DNA of 64,000 nucleotides from Robiginitomaculum_A sp036478535 (GTDB lineage Bacteria > Pseudomonadota > Alphaproteobacteria > Caulobacterales > Maricaulaceae): the NCBI GenBank assembly GCA_965224735.1, contig OZ245059.1:744001-808000 (forward strand). The letters run 5' to 3'. The notes beneath the pieces are model-generated. The model had not been told where the DNA came from. It saw only the letters and a program-made list of their open reading frames with translations, and did no database searches. The position numbers and the translations under genes were made by a program. Each line of letters begins with the position of its first letter. The first letter of the stretch is position 1. Shown piece by piece: positions 17,394-26,789 of the stretch.

Positions 17394-17912
17394 ATGATTA
17401 AGCGCCGCCGTGGTCGTAACCGGCCTAACAATAATAATAGACAGAACAACAATCCAAACAAATCTTTGGATTCCAATGGTCCAGATGTGCGCGTGCGCGG
17501 CTCTGCTAAAACCATTTATGATAAATATATCAGTCTTGCGCGCGATGCCCGCACATCTGGTCACCGAGTGAAAGCAGAAAACTTTTTGCAGCACGCAGAG
17601 CATTATTTGCGTATTTATGAAGCAGTGCAGGCCAAAGCAAATGCGGAAAAAGAAAAACGCCAAGCCGATCACGAAGCGCGCCAAAACAAACAGAATCAAC
17701 AGCATGAAGCCAAAAAAACAGAGCAAAGAAAAGCAGAGCAAGAAACCGCTTCTAAAAGCGCGGCTCAGCCCAAAAAGAACGGCAAACAGGCCAATAAAAA
17801 CGGCGATGAGGAAACGAAAGTGGAAATGCAAGCTAAAAAGCCTAAACCGCGCCGTAAAAAAACTGAAGCTAAGTCTGATCCAGAGGTTTCTGAAGAAGTA
17901 CAAAGCGCGTAA
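17394..17912 (+). CDS. DUF4167 domain protein
   Basis: The start is very basic and Asn-rich (IKRRRGRNRPNNNN). It is followed by the family core VRVRGSAKTIYDKYISLARDA...KAENFLQHAEHYLRIYE (about residues 38-80), then a long Lys/Glu/Gln tail that is probably coiled or disordered. DUF4167 proteins are common next to prmC in alphaproteobacteria; the basic, low-complexity make-up suggests RNA or ribosome contact, but this is inference. The 278-base gap upstream shows no other gene. Confidence 0.85.
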   Translation: MIKRRRGRNRPNNNNRQNNNPNKSLDSNGPDVRVRGSAKTIYDKYISLARDARTSGHRVKAENFLQHAEHYLRIYEAVQAKANAEKEKRQADHEARQNKQNQQHEAKKTEQRKAEQETASKSAAQPKKNGKQANKNGDEETKVEMQAKKPKPRRKKTEAKSDPEVSEEVQSA

Positions 17913-17991
17913 ATTACCCAGTTTAGCAGAATAATTCAAACCGAATATAAACTATAGCTAGTTGTTTTACCCAAAACCATAAAGGGTGAAT

Positions 17992-18966
17992 ATGTCCAAA
18001 ATAACTAAAAAGGCCACCCAGAAACCGACGAGGAAAACTGCAAAAAAACCACAATACAGCGTTGTTGTTCTGTTGCCTGCCTATAATGAAGAAGAGGGCC
18101 TAAGGCACGTTATTGACGGGTTTCGCAAATCATTGCCCCATGCACGCATTATTGTGTGTGATAATAACTCATCTGATAAAACCAGCCAAGTTGCTAAAAA
18201 AGCGGGCGCGGAAGTTTTCTTCCAGCCGCTTGAAGGCAAAGGCAATGCTATGCGCCGCCTGTTTCGTGAAATTGTAGCTGATGTGTATATTATGTGTGAC
18301 GCGGATGGGTCATATGATGCTAGCGCCGCGCCGATGCTGGTAAGCACATTGGTTGACGATAAACTTGATATGGTCGTCGCGGCGCGTGATAGCTCGGATG
18401 AAACATACCGTCCAGGCCATGCTGTTGGGAACAGAATATTTAGCTGGGCTATGGGCGCGGCTTTTGGCAAATATTTTGAAGATATTTTTTCGGGTTATAG
18501 AGTTTTCTCGCGCCAGTTTATAAAGTCTTTCCCAATGATGTCAGACCGTTTTGAGATCGAAGCGGAGATGACAATTCACGCGCTTGAGCTACGCCTTTCT
18601 TTTGCCGATATACCTGTTCCATTTTTTGACCGCGTGGGCGGGGAGAGTAAATTATCAACCTTTGCGGATGGCCGCCGCATAGCGTGGTTGATGATGAAGC
18701 TTTATCGGGATCAACAGCCCTTGCGATTTTTCACCTTTGGCGCCTTTATTATCGGGCTATTTTCACTGGCCGTCGGTATTCCCGTTATTGTTGAGTTTTT
18801 AAAAACGGGCAGTGTGACAAGAATGCCATCCGCTATTTTGGCAGTTGGCCTTGCGGGCGGTGCGGCGCTTAGCTTTACATGCGGCGTCATTTTAGACACG
18901 GTCAAACGCGGGCGTATTCAGCAAAAAATGCAAGCCTATCTGGATGCAGGCGAGGGCGAGCGTTAA
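17992..18966 (+). CDS. Family 2 glycosyltransferase (polyprenyl-phosphate sugar type) with membrane helices
   Basis: A basic N-terminal tail leads into VVVLLPAYNEEEGLRHVIDGF, then IIVCDNNSSDKTSQVAKKAG, the DxD motif in MCDADGSYDAS, and two C-terminal membrane helices (about residues 243-263 and 275-300). This pattern fits GT2 enzymes that load a sugar onto a polyprenyl phosphate at the inner membrane. Nearby GT-C membrane enzymes (19680-22721) would be natural users of such a donor. An AAGGG stretch lies just before the ATG; a GTG six bases earlier is an alternative start. Confidence 0.85.
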   Translation: MSKITKKATQKPTRKTAKKPQYSVVVLLPAYNEEEGLRHVIDGFRKSLPHARIIVCDNNSSDKTSQVAKKAGAEVFFQPLEGKGNAMRRLFREIVADVYIMCDADGSYDASAAPMLVSTLVDDKLDMVVAARDSSDETYRPGHAVGNRIFSWAMGAAFGKYFEDIFSGYRVFSRQFIKSFPMMSDRFEIEAEMTIHALELRLSFADIPVPFFDRVGGESKLSTFADGRRIAWLMMKLYRDQQPLRFFTFGAFIIGLFSLAVGIPVIVEFLKTGSVTRMPSAILAVGLAGGAALSFTCGVILDTVKRGRIQQKMQAYLDAGEGER

Positions 18967-19024
18967 ACAGAGATAGCAAAAACGTGTATAGTATGTGAGC
19001 AATTTGCGAGCTATATAAATTCCT

Positions 19025-19678
19025 ATGAAAAAATATATCCTAGTGATCGCGTTATACTCTGCAGTAGCGGCTTGTGGCCAATCGTCTGTTCAGGCTCAGA
19101 GCCAAACTCAGAACCAAACTACAGTAAAAATGCCAGATGCACCAAAGGCTCAAGGCACACGCGCCGAAGCTATTTTCGCAGGCGGCTGTTTTTGGTGTAT
19201 CGAATCAGATTTCGAAAAACTGCCTGGTGTTTATGAAGCCATATCTGGTTATACGGGCGGCCATGCCGCTAATCCCACATATAAACAAGTCAGCCATGGC
19301 GGTACGGGACATTACGAAGCGGCGAAAATAATTTATGATCCTAAGGTGGTTAGTTACTCTGAACTTTTGGAGTATTTTTGGATCCATGTTGACCCTATGG
19401 ATGCAGGCGGTCAATTTTGTGACCGTGGCCAGCCCTATGAAACGGCTATATTTGCCAGCGAAGAGCAATTGGAAACCGCGCGCGCCTCTAAAGCTAGTTT
19501 GCAAAAATCAGGACGGCTTGAGTCTGATGTGGTGACGCCTATTTTGGAAGCCCAGCCTTTTTATAGGGCAGAAAAATATCATCAGGATTATTACAAGAAA
19601 AATCCAGTGCGGTATAAATATTACCGCACTCGCTGCGGGCGCGATAAGCGGGTTAAGAAAATTTGGGGCGCACATTGA
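19025..19678 (+). CDS. msrA: Peptide-methionine (S)-S-oxide reductase, lipoprotein form
   Basis: MsrA repairs oxidised methionine. The catalytic motif GGCFWC has its nucleophilic Cys at about residue 55, and GVYEAISGYTGGHAANPTY and the C-terminal Cys in RTRCG (resolving candidate) follow. The N-terminus is a lipoprotein signal (LVIALYSAVAACG, lipid Cys at residue 17), so this copy acts in the periplasm. It stands alone and converges on the membrane glycosyltransferase gene with one base between the stops. Confidence 0.94.
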   Translation: MKKYILVIALYSAVAACGQSSVQAQSQTQNQTTVKMPDAPKAQGTRAEAIFAGGCFWCIESDFEKLPGVYEAISGYTGGHAANPTYKQVSHGGTGHYEAAKIIYDPKVVSYSELLEYFWIHVDPMDAGGQFCDRGQPYETAIFASEEQLETARASKASLQKSGRLESDVVTPILEAQPFYRAEKYHQDYYKKNPVRYKYYRTRCGRDKRVKKIWGAH

Positions 19679-19679
19679 T

Positions 19680-21263
19680 TTAGCGATCATTCGCCGTCGT
19701 CGGCGTATATCCATAACCAGCCCAGAGGCGCAATTTTCGAGTTTTTCCACCGCCAAGGTCAAGCAAAAGCGGCTTTAATTCTTCTAATTTTTTAAAGTCA
19801 GATTTAAATTTTTCCTCAAAAGGAATTTTCCCGCGCGCATAAATAGCATTTAAGCAAGCCTGTTTTATTGCCCCTTTCATATCAGGACAATCCCAATAAT
19901 AATTAATAATAAGCACGGGGCCATCTTCAGTTTTGCTGGCGGGCAGGGGAGCAACGGCCTCGGCGTGGTGGGTTGCGTGGTTGGTGTTAAGCCACATATG
20001 TAGGGGAAGCCCCGTGTCTTTTTCAAGGCCGTAATAAGAGAGTTCAAAAAACAAAAGGCGGTTATCAACTGCAATGGCGCTATAGTTTTGCCTGCCATAT
20101 CCCTTGCCATATCCTTTGTCATATCCCTTGGTGGTGATTTTTTTAACAAGCGCGTTGGTTTGCGGCCAACCGCGTACGTGCTTGACCGCATTGGCTTGCC
20201 CCAGCGCATTAACAAGGGGCGGCGATAAAACCGCTATGGTGAAAAATATTCCCAGGAGTAAGCGAAGTGCAAAGCTGCGGCCTAACCAGAGCGGCGCGTT
20301 TATGATGCCAAAGCGCGCTGCGAGTAGGGATCCGCTGATATAAGCGTTGACGGCCCAATTCGCGTTGGCGCGCGAGAGCAAGCTCTCAGCGCAAATCACC
20401 AAAAGCGGTACGAGGGTAAAGAAAGATAAAAACAACGCGGTTTTATCTGCTTTTTTTTTGATCAAACTATAAAGCGCAAGTATGAGTAACATCATTGCGA
20501 TCGGGCCAAAGACTAAAAATTGGGAGCCGGTAAACTCTAAAAACTCCAATGGATGAAACAGGTTTTTCTGAATATTAGCGTTGGCTGCTGTATGGCTTAG
20601 GGTAGCAAAGTCGTGGCGGGCGTTCCATATTATATTTGGAGCCATGAGCGTGCCCGCGATCGCCGCCATTAAAAGTCCATGCCAAGAGCGAAGGGCGCGG
20701 CGAATTTTGCTATCAAAAACAAATCCAATGCTAAGGGCGATCAGGAAAAAGACCATGGCATATTTGGACAAAAACCCCAGTCCGATGGCTATGCCCAAGA
20801 GCACAGCCCATTGAATGTTCGGTGTTTCTCGTATATGAGCCCAAGCGTTTAACGCCAAAGCCCAAAATAGAAGTAAGGCGACATCGGTGCTTACTATGCC
20901 AGAGGAGAGCCAGACTGCGGGCATTAAAAAATAAAGTGCCCCCGCCCAAAACCCAGTGCGGGCATCATATAAAAACTGGCCCGTGCGAAACAGGATATAG
21001 GCAGTGATGGGGTGGATGAGAATAGAGGAGAGGCGCACCGCCCATTCCCCATTACCAAAGATGGAGGTTGTTGCCCCGATAAGCCAGGCAATCATTGGCG
21101 GTTTTGAAAAATAACCCCAATCGAAACTGCGCGACCAATACCAATATTGAGCTTCGTCCCCGTGCAGGTTAAGTGGCGAGAGAAGCAGCATAAAAAGGCG
21201 TATAACGCTTATGCCAACAAGTAGAAAAAGAAACTGTTTATGGGGGCTTTTCTCTAAGTTCAT
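19680..21263 (-). CDS. GT-C family (PMT/ArnT-like) membrane glycosyltransferase
   Basis: 527 residues with about a dozen membrane helices. The first external loop holds the GT-C/PMT signature HGDEAQYWYWSRSFDWGYF then SKPPM, where the acidic pair binds the lipid-linked sugar. Such enzymes move a sugar from a polyprenyl phosphate to lipid A, protein or glycan in the periplasm; the acceptor here is unknown. The soluble tail contains a short GYDKGYGKGYG repeat. Last gene of a three-gene minus-strand unit, 9 bases after the previous one. Confidence 0.85.
   Translation of the reverse strand: MNLEKSPHKQFLFLLVGISVIRLFMLLLSPLNLHGDEAQYWYWSRSFDWGYFSKPPMIAWLIGATTSIFGNGEWAVRLSSILIHPITAYILFRTGQFLYDARTGFWAGALYFLMPAVWLSSGIVSTDVALLLFWALALNAWAHIRETPNIQWAVLLGIAIGLGFLSKYAMVFFLIALSIGFVFDSKIRRALRSWHGLLMAAIAGTLMAPNIIWNARHDFATLSHTAANANIQKNLFHPLEFLEFTGSQFLVFGPIAMMLLILALYSLIKKKADKTALFLSFFTLVPLLVICAESLLSRANANWAVNAYISGSLLAARFGIINAPLWLGRSFALRLLLGIFFTIAVLSPPLVNALGQANAVKHVRGWPQTNALVKKITTKGYDKGYGKGYGRQNYSAIAVDNRLLFFELSYYGLEKDTGLPLHMWLNTNHATHHAEAVAPLPASKTEDGPVLIINYYWDCPDMKGAIKQACLNAIYARGKIPFEEKFKSDFKKLEELKPLLLDLGGGKTRKLRLWAGYGYTPTTANDR
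20092..20132. repeat. 12-bp tandem repeat inside the ArnT-like gene
   Basis: Three to four imperfect copies of a unit close to CATATCCCTTGC encode the GY(D/G)KGYGKGYG run on the minus strand. It is a coding microsatellite in the periplasmic tail, not a CRISPR. Confidence 0.7.
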
Positions 21264-21272
21264 GGAAAATTC

Positions 21273-22721
21273 TTATCGCTTTTCTTGCGCTAAGTACACA
21301 ACATTACGCCCCTTACCAAGGCGGGTTTCTATTAAGGTTTCTAACGGCAAACCCATGTCTTTGAAGGCTGTGCGCATTTTCTTATGATCCGCTTTCTCGC
21401 CGCGCGGCATGCCAAGGGCGATGGCTTTGATGGGGCAGGGAGCGCTTATAATCTCTTTGGCCATGCCTGCGTTTTCGAGCCTGGCTTCTACTAAATGATT
21501 GCGCGGGATGGCCATGTCCGTATAATATTCGCTAAACCCGTCGCCTTCGCGAAATGGACGGTAAAAAGTATAAATAGGTGCCCTCGTACAGGCAGGGTAT
21601 TGGAGGAAGAGCGTGCGTACATCGTTCAATCTTTCGCGGTCTTTGAAATACTCGCCAACAAACAAAAACGGCATCAGGGCGCAAATAATTGGAAGCGCGC
21701 GCCAAAGCTTTTTATATTTATCTTGCGGCGCCGTAAGTATCGCGCGGGCAATGAGCAAAATAAGCGCGGGTATAATCACCATAAAGGCGCGCTCTTTAAT
21801 CAGCGGCATCCATGTCATATGGCCAATAAAAATAACCAAAACAGTTGCAAGCGCGCTGGCGGCAAGCACAAAGTCCAAAGGTTTTCTAAGCTGCCATAAT
21901 GCGCCGAGTGATAAAATACCGATAAGATAAGCAGCGGGGTTAGACCCTATAAGCTTGGCCGTCATGCCGCGCATAAATTGATTGAGGCCATAGGTAAAAT
22001 TATCCCAAGTGCCAGGGGCGCGGTCGGGGCGATAGCCAATATCGCTATAACTCGCCCATATCCAAAGGCAAGATGGCGCGAGGGCTAGTACGGAACAAAT
22101 ACCGATGATAACGAAATCGGAAAACCGTTTTTGCCGTAGAAAAACAAGCCCCGTAAAAAGCCCTGCAAGCCCAATCCACACCAGCGCAAAATAATGGCTT
22201 AGAGCGTTCAGCATCCCCAGCGCGGCCCATACTAGGGCCCACACTAAAATACTATCGCTCTTCTTGGATTCTAAAATGCGGGCTAGCGTTAAGACTGAAA
22301 GCGATGCCAGCACAAACATCAATGTATAAGGCCGAATTACGGCAGCAAAATAAATCAACCAATAAGACCCGGCGCAAAGGAGTAAAAAAACATTGGTTTG
22401 TTTTTTGTCAACAGCGCCAATGGCCCGTGCACCAAAACATCCAATTATGATAAAGAGCAAATTTAGGGTTTTCTCCCAAGCAATGCTGTTTGAGATCATG
22501 CGCCAATAATGGAGAATATAAAAATAGCCTGGCGGGTGGACATTGTTGTAAAGACGCTGCGTTGTTTCGCTTAGGCTTAGGGATGGTTCCGTGTAATAAA
22601 GAGCCCAAACTTCGTCGCGCCAAATGGCTCGTGCATAAAGAGAGACAATCATAAAAATAAGCGGAACCAAACTGGCCCACATCCATTTTTTTAAAACTGC
22701 GGGGGTTATGGCGTCGTCCAA
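21273..22721 (-). CDS. GT-C superfamily membrane protein (GT39-like)
   Basis: 482 residues, about eleven membrane helices. The first loop has WRDEVWALYYTEPS and NNVHPPGYFYILHYW, the acidic/His pattern of GT-C sugar transferases that use lipid-linked donors. A soluble C-terminal domain of about 120 residues follows. The frame opens at a TTG (22721) that overlaps the upstream fusion gene by 16 bases; an ATG at 22682 is the alternative. Neither has a clear ribosome site, so coupling from the upstream gene is likely. The acceptor is unknown. Confidence 0.75.
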   Translation of the reverse strand: MDDAITPAVLKKWMWASLVPLIFMIVSLYARAIWRDEVWALYYTEPSLSLSETTQRLYNNVHPPGYFYILHYWRMISNSIAWEKTLNLLFIIIGCFGARAIGAVDKKQTNVFLLLCAGSYWLIYFAAVIRPYTLMFVLASLSVLTLARILESKKSDSILVWALVWAALGMLNALSHYFALVWIGLAGLFTGLVFLRQKRFSDFVIIGICSVLALAPSCLWIWASYSDIGYRPDRAPGTWDNFTYGLNQFMRGMTAKLIGSNPAAYLIGILSLGALWQLRKPLDFVLAASALATVLVIFIGHMTWMPLIKERAFMVIIPALILLIARAILTAPQDKYKKLWRALPIICALMPFLFVGEYFKDRERLNDVRTLFLQYPACTRAPIYTFYRPFREGDGFSEYYTDMAIPRNHLVEARLENAGMAKEIISAPCPIKAIALGMPRGEKADHKKMRTAFKDMGLPLETLIETRLGKGRNVVYLAQEKR

Positions 22722-23827
22722 AAAGCAATATTGGAACTAAATAGCCCTAGATTGATGCCCGTGTGCGCGCCTTTGCCTTTTAAATTTGTTTTTTCAAAAA
22801 TGAATTTTAAATCTCCAAGGCTGATAAATTGCAAATTTTGCGGTAATGACCAATACTCATATTTTCCAGTTTTAGTAAAGCTGCGAAACAGGCTTGGGAA
22901 AAAATGCAAAAGCGGAATAGCGGTGTGGTGTTCTATAGGAAAATAACGATTGGGCGTAGTGATGTAAACTTTGCCCGCAACGCGGCTCAGCTCTTTTAGG
23001 ATAAACAGCTGGTTTTCCCGAGAGCCGATATGTTCAAAAACCGCGTTTGAATAGGCAATATCAAAACTATTATCGGTAAAGGGCAACGCTTTGCCAGGCT
23101 TGATGGGGGTGTAATTTATCCCTTCATATGCTTTGAGAATTTTCGCACCGTCCCCAAGGCCTGCACATGTGATGTTATGCTTATATTTATAAGATTTTTC
23201 CAGCATATTGGCTTGGTCATTTTCTACCTCGGATGTGCCAAAGTCTAAAATTTTGCTGTTCTCATTTGGCTGCATTACGGCCATGAAATGGCGAAACATT
23301 TTATGACGTGCGTGCCCCGTTACCTTGCGCGCTAGCGGGATGGACATGGCGTGTTCATAGAAAATATTGTCAATGTCCTCGGGCGAGGTATCTTTAAGCG
23401 GGTTCGGTTTTTTTGCAGTGTTGAAAATCAGTAAACGCAAGAGTAAATAATTGCAGAAAAATGCTATTCCAGCCCCGCAGGCAAGCGCGATAACGGGCGT
23501 AGATAAGACAGGAATTTCAACCGATATCACCCCAGCATAAACGGTAAAATTTATGGCGGCTCCGATGGCTAGCACGCTAAAATAGCGTAACGCTTCTTGG
23601 GGCGCGGTCTGTTTTCCCATGCCGCGAAATGTTAGAAAACGGTTGAGTAGCCAAGTGAAGGTGACAGCGAGAAGAAAGGCGGGAAACCATGATAGAATAT
23701 CACCAAATGAGAACAATGACGTTAAGATGAAAACCATGCCTGCATGGATGATAAATCCCCCGCCGCCAACAAGGAAAAAGCCAATAATACGTGGCAGTTC
23801 AGGTTTTAATGAAAAGTATTTTGACAT
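22706..23827 (-). CDS. GtrA-like flippase domain fused to an SAM-dependent methyltransferase domain
   Basis: Residues 1-135 form a four-helix GtrA domain (IIGFFLVGGGGFIIHAGMVF, WLLNRFLTFRGMG), a family linked to flipping of polyprenyl-phosphate sugars. From about 150 to the end is a class I methyltransferase of the Methyltransf_11 type, with a divergent motif I (ILDFGTSEVEN) and a clear post-motif FDIAYSNAVFEHIGSRENQ. Fusion of these two domains is not the usual form of either. First gene of the unit with two GT-C enzymes, so it likely serves the same surface-glycan pathway. Confidence 0.85.
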   Translation of the reverse strand: MSKYFSLKPELPRIIGFFLVGGGGFIIHAGMVFILTSLFSFGDILSWFPAFLLAVTFTWLLNRFLTFRGMGKQTAPQEALRYFSVLAIGAAINFTVYAGVISVEIPVLSTPVIALACGAGIAFFCNYLLLRLLIFNTAKKPNPLKDTSPEDIDNIFYEHAMSIPLARKVTGHARHKMFRHFMAVMQPNENSKILDFGTSEVENDQANMLEKSYKYKHNITCAGLGDGAKILKAYEGINYTPIKPGKALPFTDNSFDIAYSNAVFEHIGSRENQLFILKELSRVAGKVYITTPNRYFPIEHHTAIPLLHFFPSLFRSFTKTGKYEYWSLPQNLQFISLGDLKFIFEKTNLKGKGAHTGINLGLFSSNIAFWTTP

Positions 23828-23913
23828 GGAAATTTGTTTAGCAAAGTAAAATTAATTGGTTATTACTTTTTGCTATCAAAAAATAAACTAAATTGCGGTG
23901 TAAGTGATGCGTT

Positions 23914-24708
23914 ATGGTACATGCATTGGTATTTGATTCGGGAGTAGGCGGGCTTAGCGTCGCGACGCATATGCGCGCGCTCATGCCCGATTTGCATTTG
24001 ACTTATGCTGCTGATGATGCGTTTCGTCCATATGGAGAGAAATCAGAAGCCGCCCTGCGAGCGCGCCTGCCAGGTCTTCTCAAAGTATTGACCATGGCAA
24101 GCGGCGCGGACATTGTCGTTCTGGCATGCAACACAGCGTCCACCATTGCACTCTCGCACATTCGGGACGTTTTGGATATACCCGTTGTTGGGGTTGTGCC
24201 CGCCATCAAGCCTGCTACGCTGCACAGCAAAACCAAGACCATTGCCGTGCTTGGTACGCCTGGGACTGTGCGGCAAAAATATGTACGCGGGCTTATTGAT
24301 ACGTTTACGGCGGGCTATGAGATCATAGTGCACGGCTCGACTAAGCTTGTTGCGCAAGCAGAGAATAAACTCAGCGGTCTGGGCGTTGATATGGGCGTTA
24401 TCGCTCATGAAATCAGCCCTCTTTTGGCTCATAAAAACGGTAGTGAAATTGATACGATTGTGCTTGCTTGCACCCATTTCCCATTTCTTGTGGACGAATT
24501 GCAAGCATGCGTAGCGCACAATGTTTCTTGGGTGGATTCAGGGGCAGCTATTGCCGCGCGCACCAAAGATTTAACAAAATATATGCCAAAAGAGAGCATA
24601 GACGCACCGCGAACAGCCTTGCTTATTGGCGGCGCAAACACGCCTGAGCGAAGCGCTCTTTTTGCAAAATTTGGCTTTGAAAAAACGGTGACCTTACCAG
24701 ACTTTTAA
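23914..24708 (+). CDS. murI: Glutamate racemase
   Basis: This enzyme makes D-glutamate for peptidoglycan. Both catalytic cysteines are present in LACNTAST and LACTHFPFL, and the substrate loop FDSGVGGLSV and PYGEKS are intact. 264 residues, normal length. It stands divergent from the GtrA-fusion unit with an AT-rich promoter gap of about 85 bases and converges on the DedA/YqaA-type gene. Confidence 0.96.
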   Translation: MVHALVFDSGVGGLSVATHMRALMPDLHLTYAADDAFRPYGEKSEAALRARLPGLLKVLTMASGADIVVLACNTASTIALSHIRDVLDIPVVGVVPAIKPATLHSKTKTIAVLGTPGTVRQKYVRGLIDTFTAGYEIIVHGSTKLVAQAENKLSGLGVDMGVIAHEISPLLAHKNGSEIDTIVLACTHFPFLVDELQACVAHNVSWVDSGAAIAARTKDLTKYMPKESIDAPRTALLIGGANTPERSALFAKFGFEKTVTLPDF

Positions 24709-24728
24709 ACGCTGGTGAACGTGTTTTG

Positions 24729-25337
24729 TTAGTGTCCAGAGAATACAAATTTCCACAATAGCCAACCTGCAGTAATAAGGGCAAAAACTGCGGTTGTGAT
24801 AATGGCAAAATGTTTTTTCATAATCTCTTCGGCCTGCTGGCCAAATTTCCACACAAGGCCAGCGGCGAGGAAAAATTGTGCGAATCGCGCCACGATACTA
24901 GCAAGAAAAAATACGATAAAATTTAACTTGAGAGCGCCGCTTAAAATTGTAATGACTTTAAACGGGAACGGGGTTAGACCCGCGCCAAAAACCGCCAAAG
25001 CGCCATATTGTTCCACCATGCCTTTAAAGCTTTCAATGGAGTGGGCTTTACCCATTTTCTCAAGTAATGGGACAGCAAATGTTTCGTAAGCGTACCAGCC
25101 AATACCGTACCCAACTATGGCGCCCATAACGGAGGCGATAGCGCATATGGTCGCGTAGCGCCATGCTTTATCGCGGTTAGCTTGTACCATAGACATCAAG
25201 ATAATTGATGTTGGCACAGGGAAGATAAAGCTCTCGGTAAAGGCAATAATTATGAGCGCACGCAGGGCATGTTTATGCCGCGCCATCTCTTTGACGCGCA
25301 CATACCAACGCTCTAAAAATGCAAATTTAAAAATCAT
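24729..25337 (-). CDS. YqaA/DedA-type (VTT domain) inner-membrane protein
   Basis: About 202 residues from the ATG at 25337. Four or five membrane helices carry the pattern of the YqaA/DedA group: ESFIFPVPTSIILMSMVQAN, a long loop, then GAGLTPFPFKVITILSGALK. DedA-superfamily proteins are linked to lipid flipping and membrane homeostasis. The longer open frame up to 25508 would add an atypical hydrophobic stretch without a ribosome site, so I prefer the shorter start. It lies just downstream (on the other strand) of the tRNA gene's promoter side. Confidence 0.8.
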   Translation of the reverse strand: MIFKFAFLERWYVRVKEMARHKHALRALIIIAFTESFIFPVPTSIILMSMVQANRDKAWRYATICAIASVMGAIVGYGIGWYAYETFAVPLLEKMGKAHSIESFKGMVEQYGALAVFGAGLTPFPFKVITILSGALKLNFIVFFLASIVARFAQFFLAAGLVWKFGQQAEEIMKKHFAIITTAVFALITAGWLLWKFVFSGH

Positions 25338-25530
25338 GCGCTTCTTTAATCCCAAATGTGTAAATAAGCTATTGGTAATTGCGAAAAAACAGTATTGACG
25401 GCGTAAAATCAGCACATATAGCCAATCCAGTTTCCATAAAAAAGAAAAGTAAAAATAATACAGATTGAACTGAAAAAGTGTTGTACTTTTTATTAAAAGT
25501 CTGCTCAATATGGCTTCTATTTTTTGACAC

Positions 25531-25615
25531 GCGGGTGTGGCGGAATTGGTAGACGCGTAGGATTCAAAATCCTATTTCCTAGGAAGTGTCGGTTCGATTC
25601 CGACCACCCGTACCA
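25531..25615 (+). tRNA. tRNA-Leu, anticodon CAA (25565-25567)
   Basis: A full cloverleaf can be drawn. The acceptor arm is GCGGGTG/CACCCGT with a G-U first pair, the D-arm is AATTGGTAGAC-like, and the anticodon stem TAGGA/TCCTA has loop TTCAAAA. The long variable arm is typical of leucine tRNA. The T-arm is GTCGG-TTCGATT-CCGAC, the discriminator is A, and the CCA end is encoded. It reads UUG codons. Confidence 0.95.
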
Positions 25616-25872
25616 TTTTTATACCGAACTAAAGTCAGAGAAATGAAGAAAGTTTTTCAAAATGTTACTCAGATAAGAGCACGCCCAAGCAAAACATGCA
25701 AACCTAAAAAACAAACACTCCAAAACCCGTTGTTCAGAGTTTCCTTAGGATGATTTATTCGTCTTTTTGGCCATAAGTGAATAGCTTGGTGATATTTATG
25801 ATGCTAATAAACATCCATACTTTCATCAAAGTTATGTCAGTCCGCGAAAATTTAGCGATATTGAAATAAATC

Positions 25873-26706
25873 TTAAAACTTTACCCAGCTACCTATAAAT
25901 ACGGCCTTTTCTCTAACAATGTTACGCCCTGCAATAGTTTGGTATGCGCCAAGTTGCACTGCATTCTTCTCATTAATATCCCAAACAATGGAAGTTTGCA
26001 CTTTTGTACGTTTTGTTGGGCGTGCGATATTAAGCGCTCCATCCCCTGCCGCATAAAACCCTTGCACAAAAACTTGCAATTTTTTTACCGGCCGAACCCC
26101 GACCGTAATGGCGAGTCTAATTTCATCAGGATTATCGCTAATATGTAGGCGCCACGCCGCCTGCGCCTCTGCAAATCCATTGCGGCCAAGCACTTTAAAA
26201 CTCCGTCCAGCAAGTATACGGCCTTCAACTAAAGTGCTCCCAACACCCAAATCTGCATCAGATATCAGTTCTGGTGAACTTCCAAAAATTGCGCTTAATT
26301 GTGTCGACAATACGGTTTTATTACCTTGCCACAGCACCCTGCGCATACCGATAGAACTCTCCCCCACCCCCTTATACTGCGCATCAACATCACCAGAAAC
26401 AAACTTAATATCTTGATAGCCAGTTTGAATAACCAACGTATATTTATCGGACAGGCCACGTTCATAAAAAATAGAAATATCCGTTTTTGAAAAATTTTCA
26501 CCACCTCTCAGCACGCCCGTGTCATCATAGGCTCGATGGGCTCTATCATATAAATTGGTGGTAATTATCTGCCCTTTGCCACCAGCCATTGGCCATGCGC
26601 CCGCATGTGCCGTGCTTTCGCAAGATACAAAAACCATAATGATGAGCACTTGCGTACAAATAGATATGCTATACTTTTTTGCAAAATAAAAACCTACCCG
26701 CTTCAT
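25873..26706 (-). CDS. Probable outer-membrane beta-barrel protein, function unknown
   Basis: 277 residues with a signal peptide (hydrophobic run then STAHAGAWPMAGGKGQ). The mature part begins GAWPMAGGKGQIITTNLYDRA and shows alternating beta strands (TDISIFYERGLSDKYTLVIQTGY) and a terminal aromatic residue (VKF), as in outer-membrane barrels. It resembles XagA-like/OmpP1-type conserved barrels of alphaproteobacteria, but I cannot assign a substrate. It stands alone between the tRNA and nadK. Confidence 0.6.
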   Translation of the reverse strand: MKRVGFYFAKKYSISICTQVLIIMVFVSCESTAHAGAWPMAGGKGQIITTNLYDRAHRAYDDTGVLRGGENFSKTDISIFYERGLSDKYTLVIQTGYQDIKFVSGDVDAQYKGVGESSIGMRRVLWQGNKTVLSTQLSAIFGSSPELISDADLGVGSTLVEGRILAGRSFKVLGRNGFAEAQAAWRLHISDNPDEIRLAITVGVRPVKKLQVFVQGFYAAGDGALNIARPTKRTKVQTSIVWDINEKNAVQLGAYQTIAGRNIVREKAVFIGSWVKF

Positions 26707-26789
26707 GTGACTCCAATGTTTACGACCACACTAATCTATGATTGCACTATTGGTCAAATAGTATAAAATAGCATCACAATGGCATCACT

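Noticed and set aside
20092..20132. Possible CRISPR-like repeats here and at 11287
   Set aside because: Units of 12 and 15 bases have no spacers and are in frame within genes.
25531..25615. tRNA-Leu as attachment site of the accessory region
   Set aside because: The region starts more than 3 kb away beyond three intact core genes, and I saw no second copy of the tRNA end.
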